Positions 12,058 through 23,902 are shown, numbered from the stretch's first letter. The stretch is DNA of 64,000 nt from Astropecten irregularis (GCA_963971285.1 OZ020263.1:4340001-4404000), one strand, 5' to 3'. A program made the numbers and translations. Notes: generated by a model not told the origin, from the sequence alone.

Positions 12058-12196
12058 AGGTATTCATCATACTTTGGTTTTTGTCAAAGAAATGCAGATT
12101 CATGGGCAGAAATGCCCACGGTATTTTAAAAATCTTTTCACCACTATTCTGTGGAGATTTCTTGTTTTGGTGTGCTACCAAAGTATGATAGTATCT
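12058..12196 (+). mobile_element. Family B MITE, short internal-deletion derivative
   Basis: A 139-bp copy between TTAA at 12054-12057 and 12197-12200. Both B ends are present (ATCATACTTTGGTTTTTGTC, GGTGTGCTACCAAAGTATGA), but most of the interior is missing. Confidence 0.88.
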
Positions 12197-12588
12197 TTAA
12201 TGCATATTACAGCCAAAAGTAAGCCAATGTATGTAAAAGTATTTCAGTGTATTCTAAATAGCACAAAGTAATCTAGTTAAATCAATGTAAGTCAATGTAA
12301 GCCTGAATTTGATATACATGTAACTATTATAATGTCTATTGTTCCCCTGTTGAGACTATGGTAAAGTACCGGTATGGTAAACAGCTCTTGTCTTGTGTGG
12401 TAAAGGCTATGTTCAGACACAGTACTCCGGAGACTGAAAAAGGTCTACCCTTTGCGGTCACAGTGGGAGGTAAACATTTCATCCCAAACCCCTTGCATTC
12501 ATACGACACAGGGTTAAACTGAAAACGGTCTTTCACTGGTGTTAAGAGGTCACTTGTGTAGCATAACTCTAAAACAGAACTTCCCTTA

Positions 12589-12746
12589 ATAGCGCTACGC
12601 ACTTATGCTAAAAATAGCACCGGATCTCAGACAAACATTGCAACCATGCACGTGTGTGCGTGTGCGCGTCCATGTACATTATGCGTGTGAGACAATGTTT
12701 GTCTGACAGCCAGGGATTTTGTGACGTCATTAGTGCGGAGCGCTAT
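12589..12746 (+). mobile_element. Family C MITE with CRE
   Basis: About 158 bp with inverted ends ATAGCGCTACGCAC and GTGCGGAGCGCTAT. Contains CTCAGACAAACATTGCAACC, a GT/GC alternating core and TGACGTCA at 12722-12729. Inserted in the O element. Confidence 0.88.
12722..12729. promoter_or_regulatory. Perfect CRE octamer (TGACGTCA) in a C element
   Basis: Canonical palindromic CREB/ATF site. It occurs at the same place, about 18-20 bp from the element end, in all five C copies. Function here is unproven. Confidence 0.6.
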
Positions 12747-13072
12747 TCACAAGAAGTGGCATAAAACACCGGTGAGTTATGCACCCGCTCGAGGACACTA
12801 AACTGGATGTGGTTGAGATAGACCATTTAATGTCTTCATAAAGACACATTTGTAGACTGGTCTACGCAGTCTAGACCGTCCCTCCTCTGTGGTCTAAATA
12901 CGGTCTATCGTAGACCATTCAGACACAAGTAGGTAGACTCTTTTCAGTTTAAACCGAAGATAAACCACTTTAAGTAATGTGTCTGAACGCCCCCGGTTGC
13001 AGAGGGTTAGGGTTTAAAGTTATTTCTGAATGAGGAATAGAATACGAGGCGTCCAACTCCAGCACTACTTAC

Positions 13073-13178
13073 TTGTGAAGCAGATCTACGATCTCGGCTT
13101 GCCTGACCAAGTTGGTCTTCATCATGATGGCCTGGAAACATGGCCGATCTATTGCCCATAGCTTGGTGTTTGTTAGAG
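13073..13178 (-). CDS. PRKG1: PRKG1 exon 4 (end of CNB-A, linking helices)
   Basis: Codes residues 189-223 and two bases of codon 224: ALTNTKLWAIDRPCFQAIMM followed by KTNLVRQAEIVDLLH. The KLWAIDR core is diagnostic of the last CNB-A strand in PKG. The following helices lead to CNB-B, and the segment after IMM is less conserved than the barrel, as expected. The acceptor is CAACAG at 13179-13184 and the donor is a full GTAAGT from 13072 downward. Flanking introns are 12.2 kb upstream in the gene and 1.8 kb downstream. Confidence 0.95.
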
Positions 13179-13640
13179 CTGTTGAAGAAAAGGCAAAAAT
13201 GGAGGAAATGTTATATGATTATGAAATCATTGACATTGAATTGTTTGAACATGGTTTCATGACTTATACCAAGGTATTTTAGATTACTTAGATTTAAGGC
13301 TATGGGTGACTCTGAGCTGGTTAAATTAGGAGAATGCTGCAGTTGGAGGTGGAGACTGGACTAGTAGTTCTATTGCAGACCTGGTACAACTGCTCCTTGT
13401 GGTGAATGGATTGGTAGTTCTATAAAGTTGCCGACCTGGTAGAAACCGCTGAATGGTGAGGTGTGATTTTAGGCTTTGCTCATGCATATTTTTTCAATTA
13501 AAAATTTCTTGCTTGCATGGTGAACTGCAGACGCTCTTGATTAACCACAGTGGTAAACAGAGATAAATAAGGCATACTCAAATCAAGAACCAGGACCAAA
13601 CACAGCCAAAACCAAGCACAGCTATAAATTGAGTGTCTTC

Positions 13641-13690
13641 ATCAGCTTGATAAAGGCTTAGCAGCCTGCAGCCGAAACGTCGCAACTTTG
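13641..13690 (+). ncRNA. Hammerhead-ribozyme-like motif (HH2)
   Basis: Plus strand: CTTGATAAAGGCTTAGC, then CAGCCGAAACGTCG. GGCT (13655-13658) can pair with AGCC next to GAAA, giving the order C/TTGATaA - stem II - GAAA - CGTC typical of hammerheads in Penelope-like elements, in which stem III is very short. Core deviations (U for C3, A for G8) argue that it is decayed. Confidence 0.4.
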
Positions 13691-13746
13691 CAGACAGCAT
13701 CATGAGCCATCGAACACTTAGCTTTTTACCTTTTTCCACAATGAAC

Positions 13747-13991
13747 CAGGAGTGGATCCAAGATTTTCCAAAAGGGGGGCGCCAATTCAATAGTAACAGA
13801 TGAATTTCGGGGTGATCAAAGCTATCTAATTTTGTCTCCCTGGCCCTCTCCTTGTTCTTTTCATTTTGAGAATACATATTGTATATAAATATTGTTTTTT
13901 CCTCTTTCTTTCCTCTTTCTTTTCTTTGCTGGAAGAAAAGGGGGGCGTGCGCCGCCACGCCCTGCCCCCCCCCCCCCCAGATCCGCCCCTG
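13747..13991. mobile_element. hAT-like MITE (family T)
   Basis: Left end CAGGAGTGGATCCA and right end AGATCCGCCCCTG (complement CAGGGGCGGATCT), typical hAT-style termini. Flanked by a 5-bp direct repeat TGAAC at 13742-13746 and 13992-13996. The interior includes a C-run just inside the right end. No transposase. Confidence 0.8.
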
Positions 13992-15189
13992 TGAACAACC
14001 TCTTTCCTGAATCCTCCACTATCCACAGAAAGGAACCAGAAATTTGCGTTGAGGGGAACTGACCATTCTCACAAAAAATATGCAAATTTAATGGCATTAT
14101 TGTGTAAGACAATTGACTATTGAAGTCCTGGCAGCATTACTGCAATTTAAGGTCACAACAAAAAGAAACACCGGTAGAAATCAAATATGTCAGTTATTAT
14201 GCTTGTCTTTCTCGACTCCAGCACCACACTATCGCCAACAATCTTTGAAGTCAGCAACCTCGACTTCACGAAAAAAAAAGAAGAAGAAAAATCATTGTAC
14301 GTTAATTTTTTGTTATCACCGACCAGCTGCCTTGCGAGTAATTCATCGTTTATAGAGGTGCATTGGAAACTGAATATTTCAGCGACCCGTCACGGAACAG
14401 AAAGGTTTGATACGCTCTCAATTGAGTTGCACCTGCCCAAAACAGCAGCGATCGCCGAAACAAAAATCTATAGACACGGCTTAGGTCATGACATGATTAC
14501 CAAGTTTGAGAGGAGAGGCTTTTATTGAAAGATAGTTACAGTTTGAAAAAACCTCCAAAAGAAAATAGACCGGACTGACATTAACGACCCACAAGTATAC
14601 AACGGCAAACAGCTTGGGTTTGTTTTGGGGACCGAGGATTGTGTTATAGCTGGTCTCAGCTTGCATAGAGCCCCTGAGATGACACAGCAGCGGTCGCCGG
14701 GGTCGGCCAGCGGGGCCCGACAGAGGAAATAAAAGGACGATTGAAATTCTCGGCATTCTCGGCCTCAGCTTGGTAGCGGCGGAACGTTTCGATCCCCGCG
14801 ACCCGATTGTCACTCAACAACTCACAACAAAATATTCTCTGGACAGTGGCAGTAAAGTTGTCATGATGGATCACAGTGAACAATTTGACCTACATCTCAG
14901 TTGCTTCCCGTCTCAACTGAAGGAATGCTCAGCCTACTTTATTTTTTTCTGGTCATATATTCCGATAACATGAGTGATATCAAGTTTTTGTTTAATGTAT
15001 TTTTCTTTTACTGCAAGATGTGGGGGGACTTTAATGAATTCCTATCAGTAGCATCTTTGCCTGTGTCTTTACTTGTAGCGTAGTGTAGTACGTGTACGTC
15101 CAGCATAAACTGTTTAATGAAAACCCACCCACTGTGGAGATTCACAACGTAGATATTGACTTCTAGTTGCTAAAGCCCTAGGCTGTTTA

Positions 15190-15420
15190 TGGACGTTCAC
15201 GAAACAGAGGCTTAGGTTCAGGCTCCAGCTCTGACATCCATATGCTGAAAATATATAGGTTGTGGTTTTTCACTGAAACTTTGTTTTCCTTTTCAAACTA
15301 GAGAATCTACTTCAGAAGCGCAGCCAAAAGCCTCAATTTTGATACCAGTTATTTCAGAATGGATTCACGAAATGGAGCCGGAGCCTGAAACAGAGCCTGA
15401 GCCTCCGTTTCGTTAACGCC
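15190..15420 (+). mobile_element. Family E MITE
   Basis: Left part GGACGTTCACGAAACAGAGG; core TATAGGTTGTGGTTTTTCA, AGAGAATCTACTTC and GATACCAGTTATTTCAGAAT; right end GAGCCTCCGTTTCGTTAACG. Same layout as the other E copies. Confidence 0.8.
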
Positions 15421-15659
15421 TTATTGCCTTCTCAAAATTGCCATGGATACCGCCTCCAACAAACTCTCCAGTGCTCAAGGTAACGACCAAGGTCCGGTTA
15501 AAAACACCTCTTCTGCACTACTGCCAGGTTCAATATGAACAGGTTTGACAACAACATTTCAATTTCTGCATGGAAGATGAAAATCTCTTGCCTCGGAAGC
15601 CTTTCTCTCTGCTAACCATCCTATCAAAACTGCCCTTAGCAACCATATTTAAACAAACA

Positions 15660-15828
15660 ATAGCGTTCCGCAATTGCGCAAAAAATAGCACCGGATCTCA
15701 GACAAACATTGCAACCATGCAAACGTGTATGCGTGTTATGTAGCGCGTCCGTGTACACAACATGTGTGAGACAGTAGTGTTTGTCTGACATCCGGGGATT
15801 TTGTGACGTCATTAGTGAGGAGCGCTAT
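15660..15828 (+). mobile_element. Family C MITE with CRE at 15804-15811
   Basis: Ends ATAGCGTTCCGCAATTGCG and GTGAGGAGCGCTAT. Same interior as the copy at 12589-12746, with TGACGTCA intact and AT on both flanks. Confidence 0.88.
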
Positions 15829-17006
15829 CAAAAGAAAGAAGACTGCTCAGGAAAATTCTGGGCCTGACACACCTTTACTCCATGAAGCTGAATGCCCTTT
15901 GGTCTTAATCTATACCAAGGTTGCATGTCATGGTTCTGTTTACAGAAAGGACATAATTGTCACAGATTGAAGCGGTAAATTACACTGCCTCCAGTACACA
16001 TTTCCTGTGGGTAAAGGCAAAGAATTTGAGCTTTTTTTGCTGTTCTCTCTTAATTAAAGATTTGGAGCTTGCAGAGTAAAAGTTATTCTGGCTCCATCCC
16101 TGTTAACATGGAAACATCATCGTGTGGGGAATTCCGTGAGCGAGAGGGCCAAAGGGGTTTGAAATTTCAATTTGAAAAATGCGGACTCCACACTCGAAAG
16201 ACAGCATATTATTTCCATACAGTTGATGTCCGAGCTTTTAAGTAAGCCTGCTTGCTCGACAGCCGGGAGGTTGCATTCGAGCGCTCGCACATCTGGCATG
16301 GGCTATCAATCAATGCACGCTGAGGACGATTCCCGATCATGTGACACATGCATGAACTGCAAGGACAGTCTCGGATGATCAGATGAAAATTAGTACGCGT
16401 AGTTGGCGCTGAATTGAGGATAGTTTGCAATTCATGCGTACATATAAGACAGTGCTGTTCCACTTTGCGACACTGTGATACTGTACTAGATTTGTTTATC
16501 AACTGATAGTTTAACAGTTGGCTATTTGAATAAATGGTATTTTTTTACAATGTACTTAATAGCACGAAGGGAAACATTTCAGCAACCACAAACAAATTTC
16601 ACAAACCATAGCTCTATGAAGTGCTGCAGATTGCAAATTAAATTGGTTGGGGCATAAAAGCTTCATTTGAGTGGAAGTCAATGCAGTTTGTGTGGAAATA
16701 ACCCTTGTTCATTCAACTGAGAAAAGTCCGTGGTTCCAAAAGAAATCATGCTTGTCAAGTTTTGTCAAAACCAATAATGGCCTTCTTTATATACGTCTGG
16801 GAAAATTTCATTATAAATATGGTTGAGAAATGATACAAACAATTACCTTTTTCCTTTAAATTTTGGTTTCAGTAAGCAAATACGCAAAAAAATATTACAT
16901 TTTTGACCATCATGGGTCCACCATATTGGCAAAAGAATAATTTGTTCTTCCTTGCTTTTGAAAAAAAATGAAATATGTGGAAATAAAGTATTTGTGAAAC
17001 TGTTCT

Positions 17007-17150
17007 GGGTCGATTTCACCAAACTCATCGTATCTATCAATCGTAGAACTTATGATGCATTGCAGCCCCACATAGAAGTCGTAGGATACGATGGGTTATC
17101 CTTCGTAACTTGAGTTACGATTGATCGTAGGACTTCGTGAAATCAACCCC
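17007..17150. mobile_element. Family D palindromic MITE
   Basis: About 144 bp. Ends GGGTCGATTTCACC and GTGAAATCAACCCC. Arms read ACTCATCGTA..TCAATCGTAG and TTACGATTGATCGTAGGAC, so the transcript would fold into a long hairpin. The ACTCATCGTA end is the same as in the copies at 34318 and 45216 (right end). Confidence 0.85.
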
Positions 17151-17949
17151 AGGGCTCTGATGTTTATGCAAGACATTGGAAGGCACATTGGAAGGCAAAT
17201 GAAGTCATTTATCTTTTCCCAACGTAAAGAAAATGTCTAAGAAATATTTCCAAGGAATTTTTTTTATTTTTTATTTTTTATTTGGGGGAGGGGGAGGTGC
17301 GGTGGTAGGAGTTTGGGTGCTGATACATTCATCATTAATTTGGGCAAAATGTTGCAATGTAAACCAACGTGGCATTACTGCCGCACAAATATTTCATGTT
17401 TAGATTTTGCGGTAGCCTAAGGCCATTTCACATGTCATGGGCAATGTCACATATGTCTAGTTTTGTTGACATAATCTTTGAGGCTGAAATGTTAGTTATT
17501 TTTCCCTTTTCCTTTTTTTCGTCAACTGACATGCTATATTGGCATCAATCGTTCTATAGATTCAAAATGGGAAGGTTAAAGATACATGAGGTTTGTGGTG
17601 CAAGGTGTGGATCATTTCCTTAGCGGAAATAGAAAAGATTCTCTGAGGAACCTTGGGTCTCGGCTTCATATTTCTACCTATGTCAAGAAAGTGAAGCCGG
17701 ATCTAAATTGATAATGGCTACAGCTGTTGCTAAGCACATTTATATGTGAAGCTTAATGCTGATGAGAGCACTGTTGCCCCTGGTGACAGCCTTAGCCGAA
17801 AGATTTTAACAGTTGAGAAAATCGCTTTGAAAATATTAAACTGCTCCATTACTGTAAATGTTTGCTTATTTAAAAAATAATTAAAAATGGCTACTGTTAC
17901 TTTATTTCAATAATTTTTTGTACATCATTACACCACCGAGGAAATGAGT

Positions 17950-18090
17950 GGCCACAAAAAAAATCTGAAAAATTTAAAAGTTCCTATAAACATTTGTACA
18001 GAGCAGGTGCAAAAAAAACCTGAAATTTTGAGTGAAAATCTAAACCAAAAAATAGGAATTCAGATTTAAATATGAAGTTTCACATCCCTG
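17950..18090. mobile_element. Family P MITE, left end uncertain
   Basis: Shares AAAAGTTCCTATA, TTTGTACAGAGCAGGTG and the right end GAAGTTTCACATCCCTG with 1872-2005. I could not fix the left boundary (17936-17950). Confidence 0.6.
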
Positions 18091-19099
18091 CATCACTCGG
18101 TTTTTTTTCAAGAAAAAGGCAGAAATTGCAAATTTCAACTACTTCCATAAGGCATGAGATTTGGAGAGAAGATATTTCCATTCTAGTTAATGAATAATCA
18201 AAGATCAATTATGAATGAAGGACCTCGCGCATCAAAATTCAAAAGAAAATATCTGCATATCTACGGTACAAATCATTTTCTGTATTGAAGCCACTGGTCA
18301 TTACAAGACAGCGCAGGCACTTGGACATTTCCCAAGGGACCTATTTCTTGCCTTGACAGCATTGATTATTAATATCATCCATCATTTTGAAGCCTTTATC
18401 AATAAGCGTGGTATTCCAATTATTTGTAGCTGATGTGAAACAGTTTTCTTTCCGGACACAGATAGTGTAAATACCGCAGCGATACCGGACTGTAAGATAC
18501 TAGCCGGATGGTGTTATGTAGTTCATTGTGTATGTAGTAGAAAATGTCCATAGATTAAGTGCACAAAATTCCTTGCAGGGGATGTGGTGCACCAAGTCCA
18601 CAAAAGGTGGGGTAGGATTGTTCCTATGGTTAATGTACCCCACAAGATACAAAGGGAAGAACGATGGAGGTACCTCATAAGTGTCCATCTAGACCGATCC
18701 GACGGCACAATATACCATCTGCCATTACTGCGGTGTCCCAGCCCTTCTAATTCCCCTGAACTAGGGGACAATAGGGTCCGAGACTGGAAAAGGTCCACGA
18801 TTGGAAAGCATGTACAAAACCAACGGAGCTCTTGCCAAAAAGTCCAAACAAAAGAGGAACAATAAGGGGGTCCATGATTGCAGGCATTTACACACGTTGG
18901 GGTGAGCGTGTGTGAGGGGGCAGGGGGAGAGATAGATGGTAAGGGGGCTTGGGAGCAAAGACAAATCATCATTCCCAAAAATTCCGTGCCACCATTTTGT
19001 CTTGCAACAATGTCTAATATTACATCTCAAAGGCACAACTCTGTAGTCTGCCCACTTTATCTTGTACACTGACATCACCCCTCCTAGTTTCAGGGACCA

Positions 19100-19366
19100 G
19101 GGGTCGATTTCACGAAGCCCTGTCACCGATCAAATTCTAGTTACGAAAGATAACCTATCAATTCCTGAAGATGTTCTGAATAAAGAATGACATATAGAAT
19201 AACAAATTGCTTCCCTTAGTCTTTTTGGAGTATGTAAAATATCGAGTTATCTGAATATTATCAGTGGATCACCATCTAACCCATTGTATCATATGTAAGA
19301 GCTCCAATGCATCACAAGTCCTACGATTGATAGTAAGTTACGATGAGTTTGGTGAAAATGACCCCC
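19100..19366. mobile_element. Family D MITE with about 125-bp insert
   Basis: Left end GGGGTCGATTTCACGAAGCC and right end GAGTTTGGTGAAAATGACC match D. The sequence between about 19156 and 19283 is absent from other copies and shows no clear ends of its own. Confidence 0.8.
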
Positions 19367-19661
19367 AGTTACATATAAACCCCTTTCCCCTTGGGACAGT
19401 CACTCACGGTCATACACAAATTGTGACCAGAGGGAAATTAAACAAGTTCAGAATTAAATACGCTCTTATTATGACAGGGAAAAATAAATTGTTTAAATGT
19501 ATTACGGAGCCTGTATATCACACTGAACAGTATATGAGCTGATCGTTTGGCTTAGCCGATTGGACACTAATTCATATGGAGTTGGATGGTCAAAAGAAGA
19601 ATCCGTAGGGAATAGATTTGTGGTTTTTATTAAAAGCAAACCTTAATACTGATGACTGGTC

Positions 19662-19854
19662 TGGGACATTTTCCAAACCTCGGGTCCGGCTCCGTTCATT
19701 AAAGCTGAAGCTCCGTTTTCTCTTTCAAACCAGAGAATCTACTTCCGAACCACAGCCAAAAGTCTCTAGTTTGATACCCGTTATTTTAAAATTTGCTCAA
19801 GAAATGGAGCTGGAGCCGGAGCCTGAGCCGGAGCCGAGGTTTGGAAAAGGGCCC
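19662..19854 (+). mobile_element. Family E MITE
   Basis: Ends GGGACATTTTCCAAACCTCGG and GAGGTTTGGAAAAGGGCCC, an E subtype with 'TTTCCAAACCTC' in place of 'TTACGAAAC'. Core AGAGAATCTACTTCCGAACC is shared. GAGCCGGAGCCT hexamers lie near the right end. Confidence 0.8.
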
Positions 19855-20179
19855 TGTATTAAATTCCTTACCTGAAACCGAAAAAGAAAAATGGCAGAAA
19901 GTAGGCCTCCCATTAATTTGTTTGCCAGAGGGCAATACACTAGAGAGAATATTAAATGTATTTATTCTTTCATGCACCATCATGTTTATATTAAAAAAAC
20001 TGATAATATTATCTAATAAATAAATATTTGGTTTTGCTTTCTTGTATTATTATAACTTCTAATTTCATTATCATTTTCTTCAAGTTTTATTTACTTTATT
20101 CAGTATTAAAACAGGTTAATTTCAGAATATTAAATATATTGTTAAAAGCTACATTGTGGGAAATGTTTTGCTATATAAG

Positions 20180-20640
20180 TCAACGTTAGGGAGAAATTTT
20201 TATACCACCCTAATGTGTACCTTTAAAGAAACATTTGTTTCCATCCATTTTTTCATTTTAAAAAGTGAATGTATCATTTTCAAGTTTATCGGTCTGGACG
20301 CTATTTAGAAATAGATAAGTTAAGTTTGTGCACGACCCTATGGAAATTCCACCGTAATGTAGCATTTAGAGTAAAAATTACAAATGGGGTATTAGGGAGA
20401 CACGTTAGCTTCTAAAAGTGGACATTAGGGGGACATCAGGACTTAGGGAGACTTTTTGATGTCTCCCTAAGGTACCAGCTACCCTTTAAAGTTTTTACTG
20501 TCCATATTTTTATAGAAGAACAGAGAATGCTCTCAATATGAACATATGTCAATGTCAAGTTCATTGGTTTGGAGGATGTTTATAAATAGGTAAGTAAAGT
20601 TTGTGCACAACCCTATGGGAAAAGTCTCCCTAAGGTCCCA
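20180..20640. mobile_element. Family Q repeat, TTAGGGAGAC ends with internal duplication
   Basis: The motif TTAGGGAGA(C) recurs at both ends in inverted form and twice inside. Two diverged units of about 130-145 bp (20225-20352 and 20488-20633) share AAGTTTGTGCACRACCCTATG and TCAAGTTnATnGGTnTGGA. Only one locus in the window, so assignment as a transposon is tentative. Confidence 0.45.
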
Positions 20641-20655
20641 TCCACGGTTATCTTA

Positions 20656-20800
20656 ATAGCGCTGCGCGCTTGCGCTAAACATAGCACCGAACCTCAGACA
20701 AACATTACAACCGGCCATATGCAAATGTGTGGTGAGTGGGGGGGGGGGGGTATGTGTGCGCCTGCATGCATGGTGTGACGTCATTACTGCGGAACGCTAT
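20656..20800 (+). mobile_element. Family C MITE with CRE at 20776-20783
   Basis: Ends ATAGCGCTGCGCGC and GCGGAACGCTAT, with TGACGTCA intact. An 11-G run interrupts the interior near 20738-20749. Confidence 0.88.
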
Positions 20801-21854
20801 AATCATTTTGTAAGTTCATTTCATCATTGACATTACCATAGCTCATACTAGTGTGCATGTACTGCACAGGACTGATACAGCAACGAAAGAGCAACGAAAC
20901 AAGAGATTACTGCTCTGGTAATGCCACATCACATTACCTTCGGAATTAAGACAGATCCAAACAGGAGTGATGTACACACGCTGTTTGTGAGTCTCACGCA
21001 CACGGCATCTAGACCCATTAGATCTCAGCTATAAACCCATGCCGGGATTCAATTGATGAGCAATTTGCAGACGGCTGATACTGATGAGGACGTGCAATTT
21101 TGTTTGAACCTTTTCAAAGTGATGCGGGGCTCTCGCTGCCAACTCGTTCAAACATCGGTGAATTACTTAATCCCATCACTTATATTGGCAGGAGTTCTGA
21201 TTTTGTTTTAAAGATGCACTAGTCCGTGCTCTTTCTAAATTTCCAGAAAAATTCATGGCAGATCGAATTTTATCGAAATGAAATTTGCAAATTAATGTAC
21301 TTGTAAGCCATTTGTTAAAATCCAACAATGAAGGATTCATGACACATCAAGATCAAAACCCTATTTATTGTCTGCCATCTTGATAATTAATGAGATTCCT
21401 TCTCATTTTAATATTTTATATCATCTGTCTTTTGCACTCGAACGGTATCTCATTGCAAACCACTAATACTTTGTAAGGAATGCAAATTGCCATTTTCAAA
21501 TTTTGAATTTTCCTTTTTATCCCCAAATCATACCAAAAGCATCTTTATATAGGTGAGTTTGTTTAGCTTCCACGGGGCAGCCCTGACCTGGGAACGGTCG
21601 CGTATACTGCCCAAAACAAGCAGGAGGGTGAGCATGAGGATAACTGGTGTCGACTCAAGGAAGCTAAATGTATATGCGAATGTTGTTGGAAAGTTGTAAG
21701 ATCGCTATATAAGAAATAATTCAACTCCCTTTTGAAGAATATCACATTGAAAAAATTTATTAGTGAACGTTTGCATTTGAGACTAGAATTATGGAAAAAT
21801 CTCTCATTCTTGTAAAAATTAGTTGTCGGAGCATTTCGTCAATTCAACAAATTT

Positions 21855-21936
21855 TCCATAGCCTTTGAGAAAGATCCTGCCAGGATCGAAACGGGTCAGG
21901 CCCTCCTAACTCCACACATTTGATATATTTCAGGTC
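21855..21936 (+). ncRNA. Hammerhead-like repeat (HH3)
   Basis: CTTTGAGAAA, then a perfect 6-bp stem GATCCT/AGGATC with loop GCC, then GAAACGGGTC. Roughly 80 bp of flank (CAGGCCCTCCnAACTCCA, ATATATTTCA) is shared with the copy at 22950-23031, so this is a dispersed repeat carrying the motif. Core positions are decayed. Confidence 0.4.
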
Positions 21937-22539
21937 ATTTTGGCCGATGAGCAGTATGCAGCATTTTATTTATCATCTCATTACAATATAGCTGGTGGAA
22001 CCTGCTAAAGTATACTATAATTTTGGTTCTTTACTTTGTTCGAAGTGGACAGCAAAACAGCGAAACTCAAAGAAAACAAAACAGTCCACTACAGATTTTA
22101 GAATTGTTTAGCAAGTGGTTCTTTTTTTGTATTGGCAGCTGAAAATTCTTTTTTTTTTCTCAATGATGATTTACTGTCAGACTAACACATCCGACCTATT
22201 TTGGTGACAATGCAAAGAGCAAAGTACACTCGCGACTGTCATCAAGGATTTGACTCAATCCTCTTTCCCCTCACTCAGGCCATCTGCCGCATCCGCAACA
22301 ACTTGCCGTTGCCTAGCGTCATGTTGCCATGGCATTATCGATTGCAATCGGGGATAAGTTACATATTGAAATGATCAGTTACCGGTACGCACTTCATCTT
22401 TTATTATTACAGTTGCGCGAGCCGGAAATGAAACAATTACATTTGTATGTCTTGCTCGGAGTACAAATGGCAAACATTCATGTGCTTCAATCAAGTCCAC
22501 AAGTATAGCGACAATGTATCCAGGATTTAGAGAAGAGCT

Positions 22540-22678
22540 GGGGTAGATTTCATGAAGCCCTATGATCAATCGTAACTCAACTTACTGAGGATAACCCATC
22601 ATATCCTACGTAGGGCTGTAATGCATCATAAGTCCTACAATTGATAGTAAGCTATGATGCTTTTGGTGAAATTAACCT
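22540..22678. mobile_element. Family D palindromic MITE
   Basis: Left end GGGGTAGATTTCATGAAGCC; right end GCTTTTGGTGAAATTAACC; middle GTAGGGCTGTAATGCATCAT as in other copies. Confidence 0.85.
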
Positions 22679-22949
22679 CTGTGCTTTTTGTGAGAGAAAT
22701 TTATGAAATTTGGTTCCTGTAAGTGTATCATCGGAAATGTGATCTTCTTCAAGATTTTATTGACATGAATCACATTTTGCAAAATATATTTCAATACAAG
22801 TAATAAACAGCTCCAGCTCACCTATACCCCATTCTTCCCCTCTCCGTTATTCACCTCTAATCTTACACACCTTCACCACCCCTTGTTCTGTGCCTTCTCA
22901 TGCATTAAATTGTATCTTGACTTATGTTTGACTTATATATTTGTCTTGT

Positions 22950-23031
22950 CACTTAGCCTTTGATAAAGATCCTGCTGGGATCAAAACGCATCAGGCCCTC
23001 CCAACTCCAAGCATAAAATATATTTCATGTC
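22950..23031 (+). ncRNA. Hammerhead-like repeat (HH4)
   Basis: CTTTGATAAA, stem GATCC/GGATC with loop TGCT, then AAAACGCATC. Sister of HH3, with the first G of GAAA lost, so almost certainly inactive. Confidence 0.35.
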
Positions 23032-23786
23032 TTCTAATCAAAATTAACAGTATGAAAGACATTCATATTTTTTTTAAATATTTCTAAGTTGACTCCCTAT
23101 CCCCCAAACCTACAACAACAAAATCCAGCTCAAAGTCTTCTGTGCGCTAAGATTGCCCCAGTTGCATTCCCCATGACCTATCAAAGACCCCCATTGAAGA
23201 CACCACTGTTGATGAGCATATACATGCCCACCTTTAGAATTGAGAAAACTCTTGCTACTGAAGGAGCCTTCAGTCCAAATATGATGACCTATTTGATTTA
23301 TGCCACGGTCCAATGGCCTTCCTCGAGTGTTAAGTGCAGCAACAGCATTCTACCTTGTAAAGTACGGTAACAAGTAAATTATCAACCGACAACTGTGATG
23401 GCAACATTCTCAGAATGTCTTCATATGACTCCAGATGGACGGGTCAAAATCCTCAACTTGATTGCGGGAGATAAAATAAAGAAGCCCCTGACTTGTAAGC
23501 CTTGAAATCATTCCCCAGATATCTTTATGAATGGCTTAATACAGACCAGTATCTGAGCCTCGTGCAAAATCTCTTGAATACAGAAGACAGCCACATGGAT
23601 TTGAGAAGGCTGGACTTCACAAAACGATCTCTCTTTGCAATGCACACCTCAACTAGAACAGCGAAGCTGACATGGCTCGCTGCAGCCTTTTGTGTAGTTA
23701 CCCAAATGATAGCAAATTAAAAAAAAAATAACAGCAGAATGAAGCACATACGAAAAATGTAGTAACCTCAGTAGTGGAACAAAGTT

Positions 23787-23902
23787 TCAACATTTTGAAA
23801 CAATAAAACAAACTTCAACATTTTGAAACAACTTCAACATTTTCAAACAATAGAAACAACTTCAACATTTTTTAACAATAGAAACAACTTCAATATTTTT
23901 CA
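23787..23902. repeat. Minisatellite, about 28-bp unit
   Basis: Five imperfect units of ACTTCAACATTTTGAAACAA type, with (ATAGAA)ACA spacers. Confidence 0.8.

Larger units (their letters stand above)
12406..12992. mobile_element. Family O element split by a C element
   Basis: Inverted ends around GTTCAGACACA (12411) and TGTGTCTGAAC (12978-12988), with the paired blocks GACTGAAAAAGGTCTAC and GTAGACTCTTTTCAG just inside. About 430 bp once the nested C element is removed. One copy seen, no coding. Confidence 0.6.
11278..13072 (-). other. Intron 4 of PRKG1
   Basis: A 1.8-kb intron that is mostly transposon: E copy 11404-11621, G copy 11775-11910, a short B derivative 12058-12196, and an O element 12406-12992 containing a C element. 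Between 12197 and 12405 a GTAAGTCAATGTAAGCC-like sequence is weakly repetitive, and nothing else is seen. Confidence 0.85.

Noticed and set aside
18523-18978. 151-codon minus-strand frame, the longest in the window
   Set aside because: No domain, no splice context, overlaps an equally long plus-strand frame, and is rich in Trp, Cys and Ser as random frames are.
23787-23902. CRISPR-like array
   Set aside because: Irregular 28-bp units with no distinct spacers, in an animal intron: a minisatellite.
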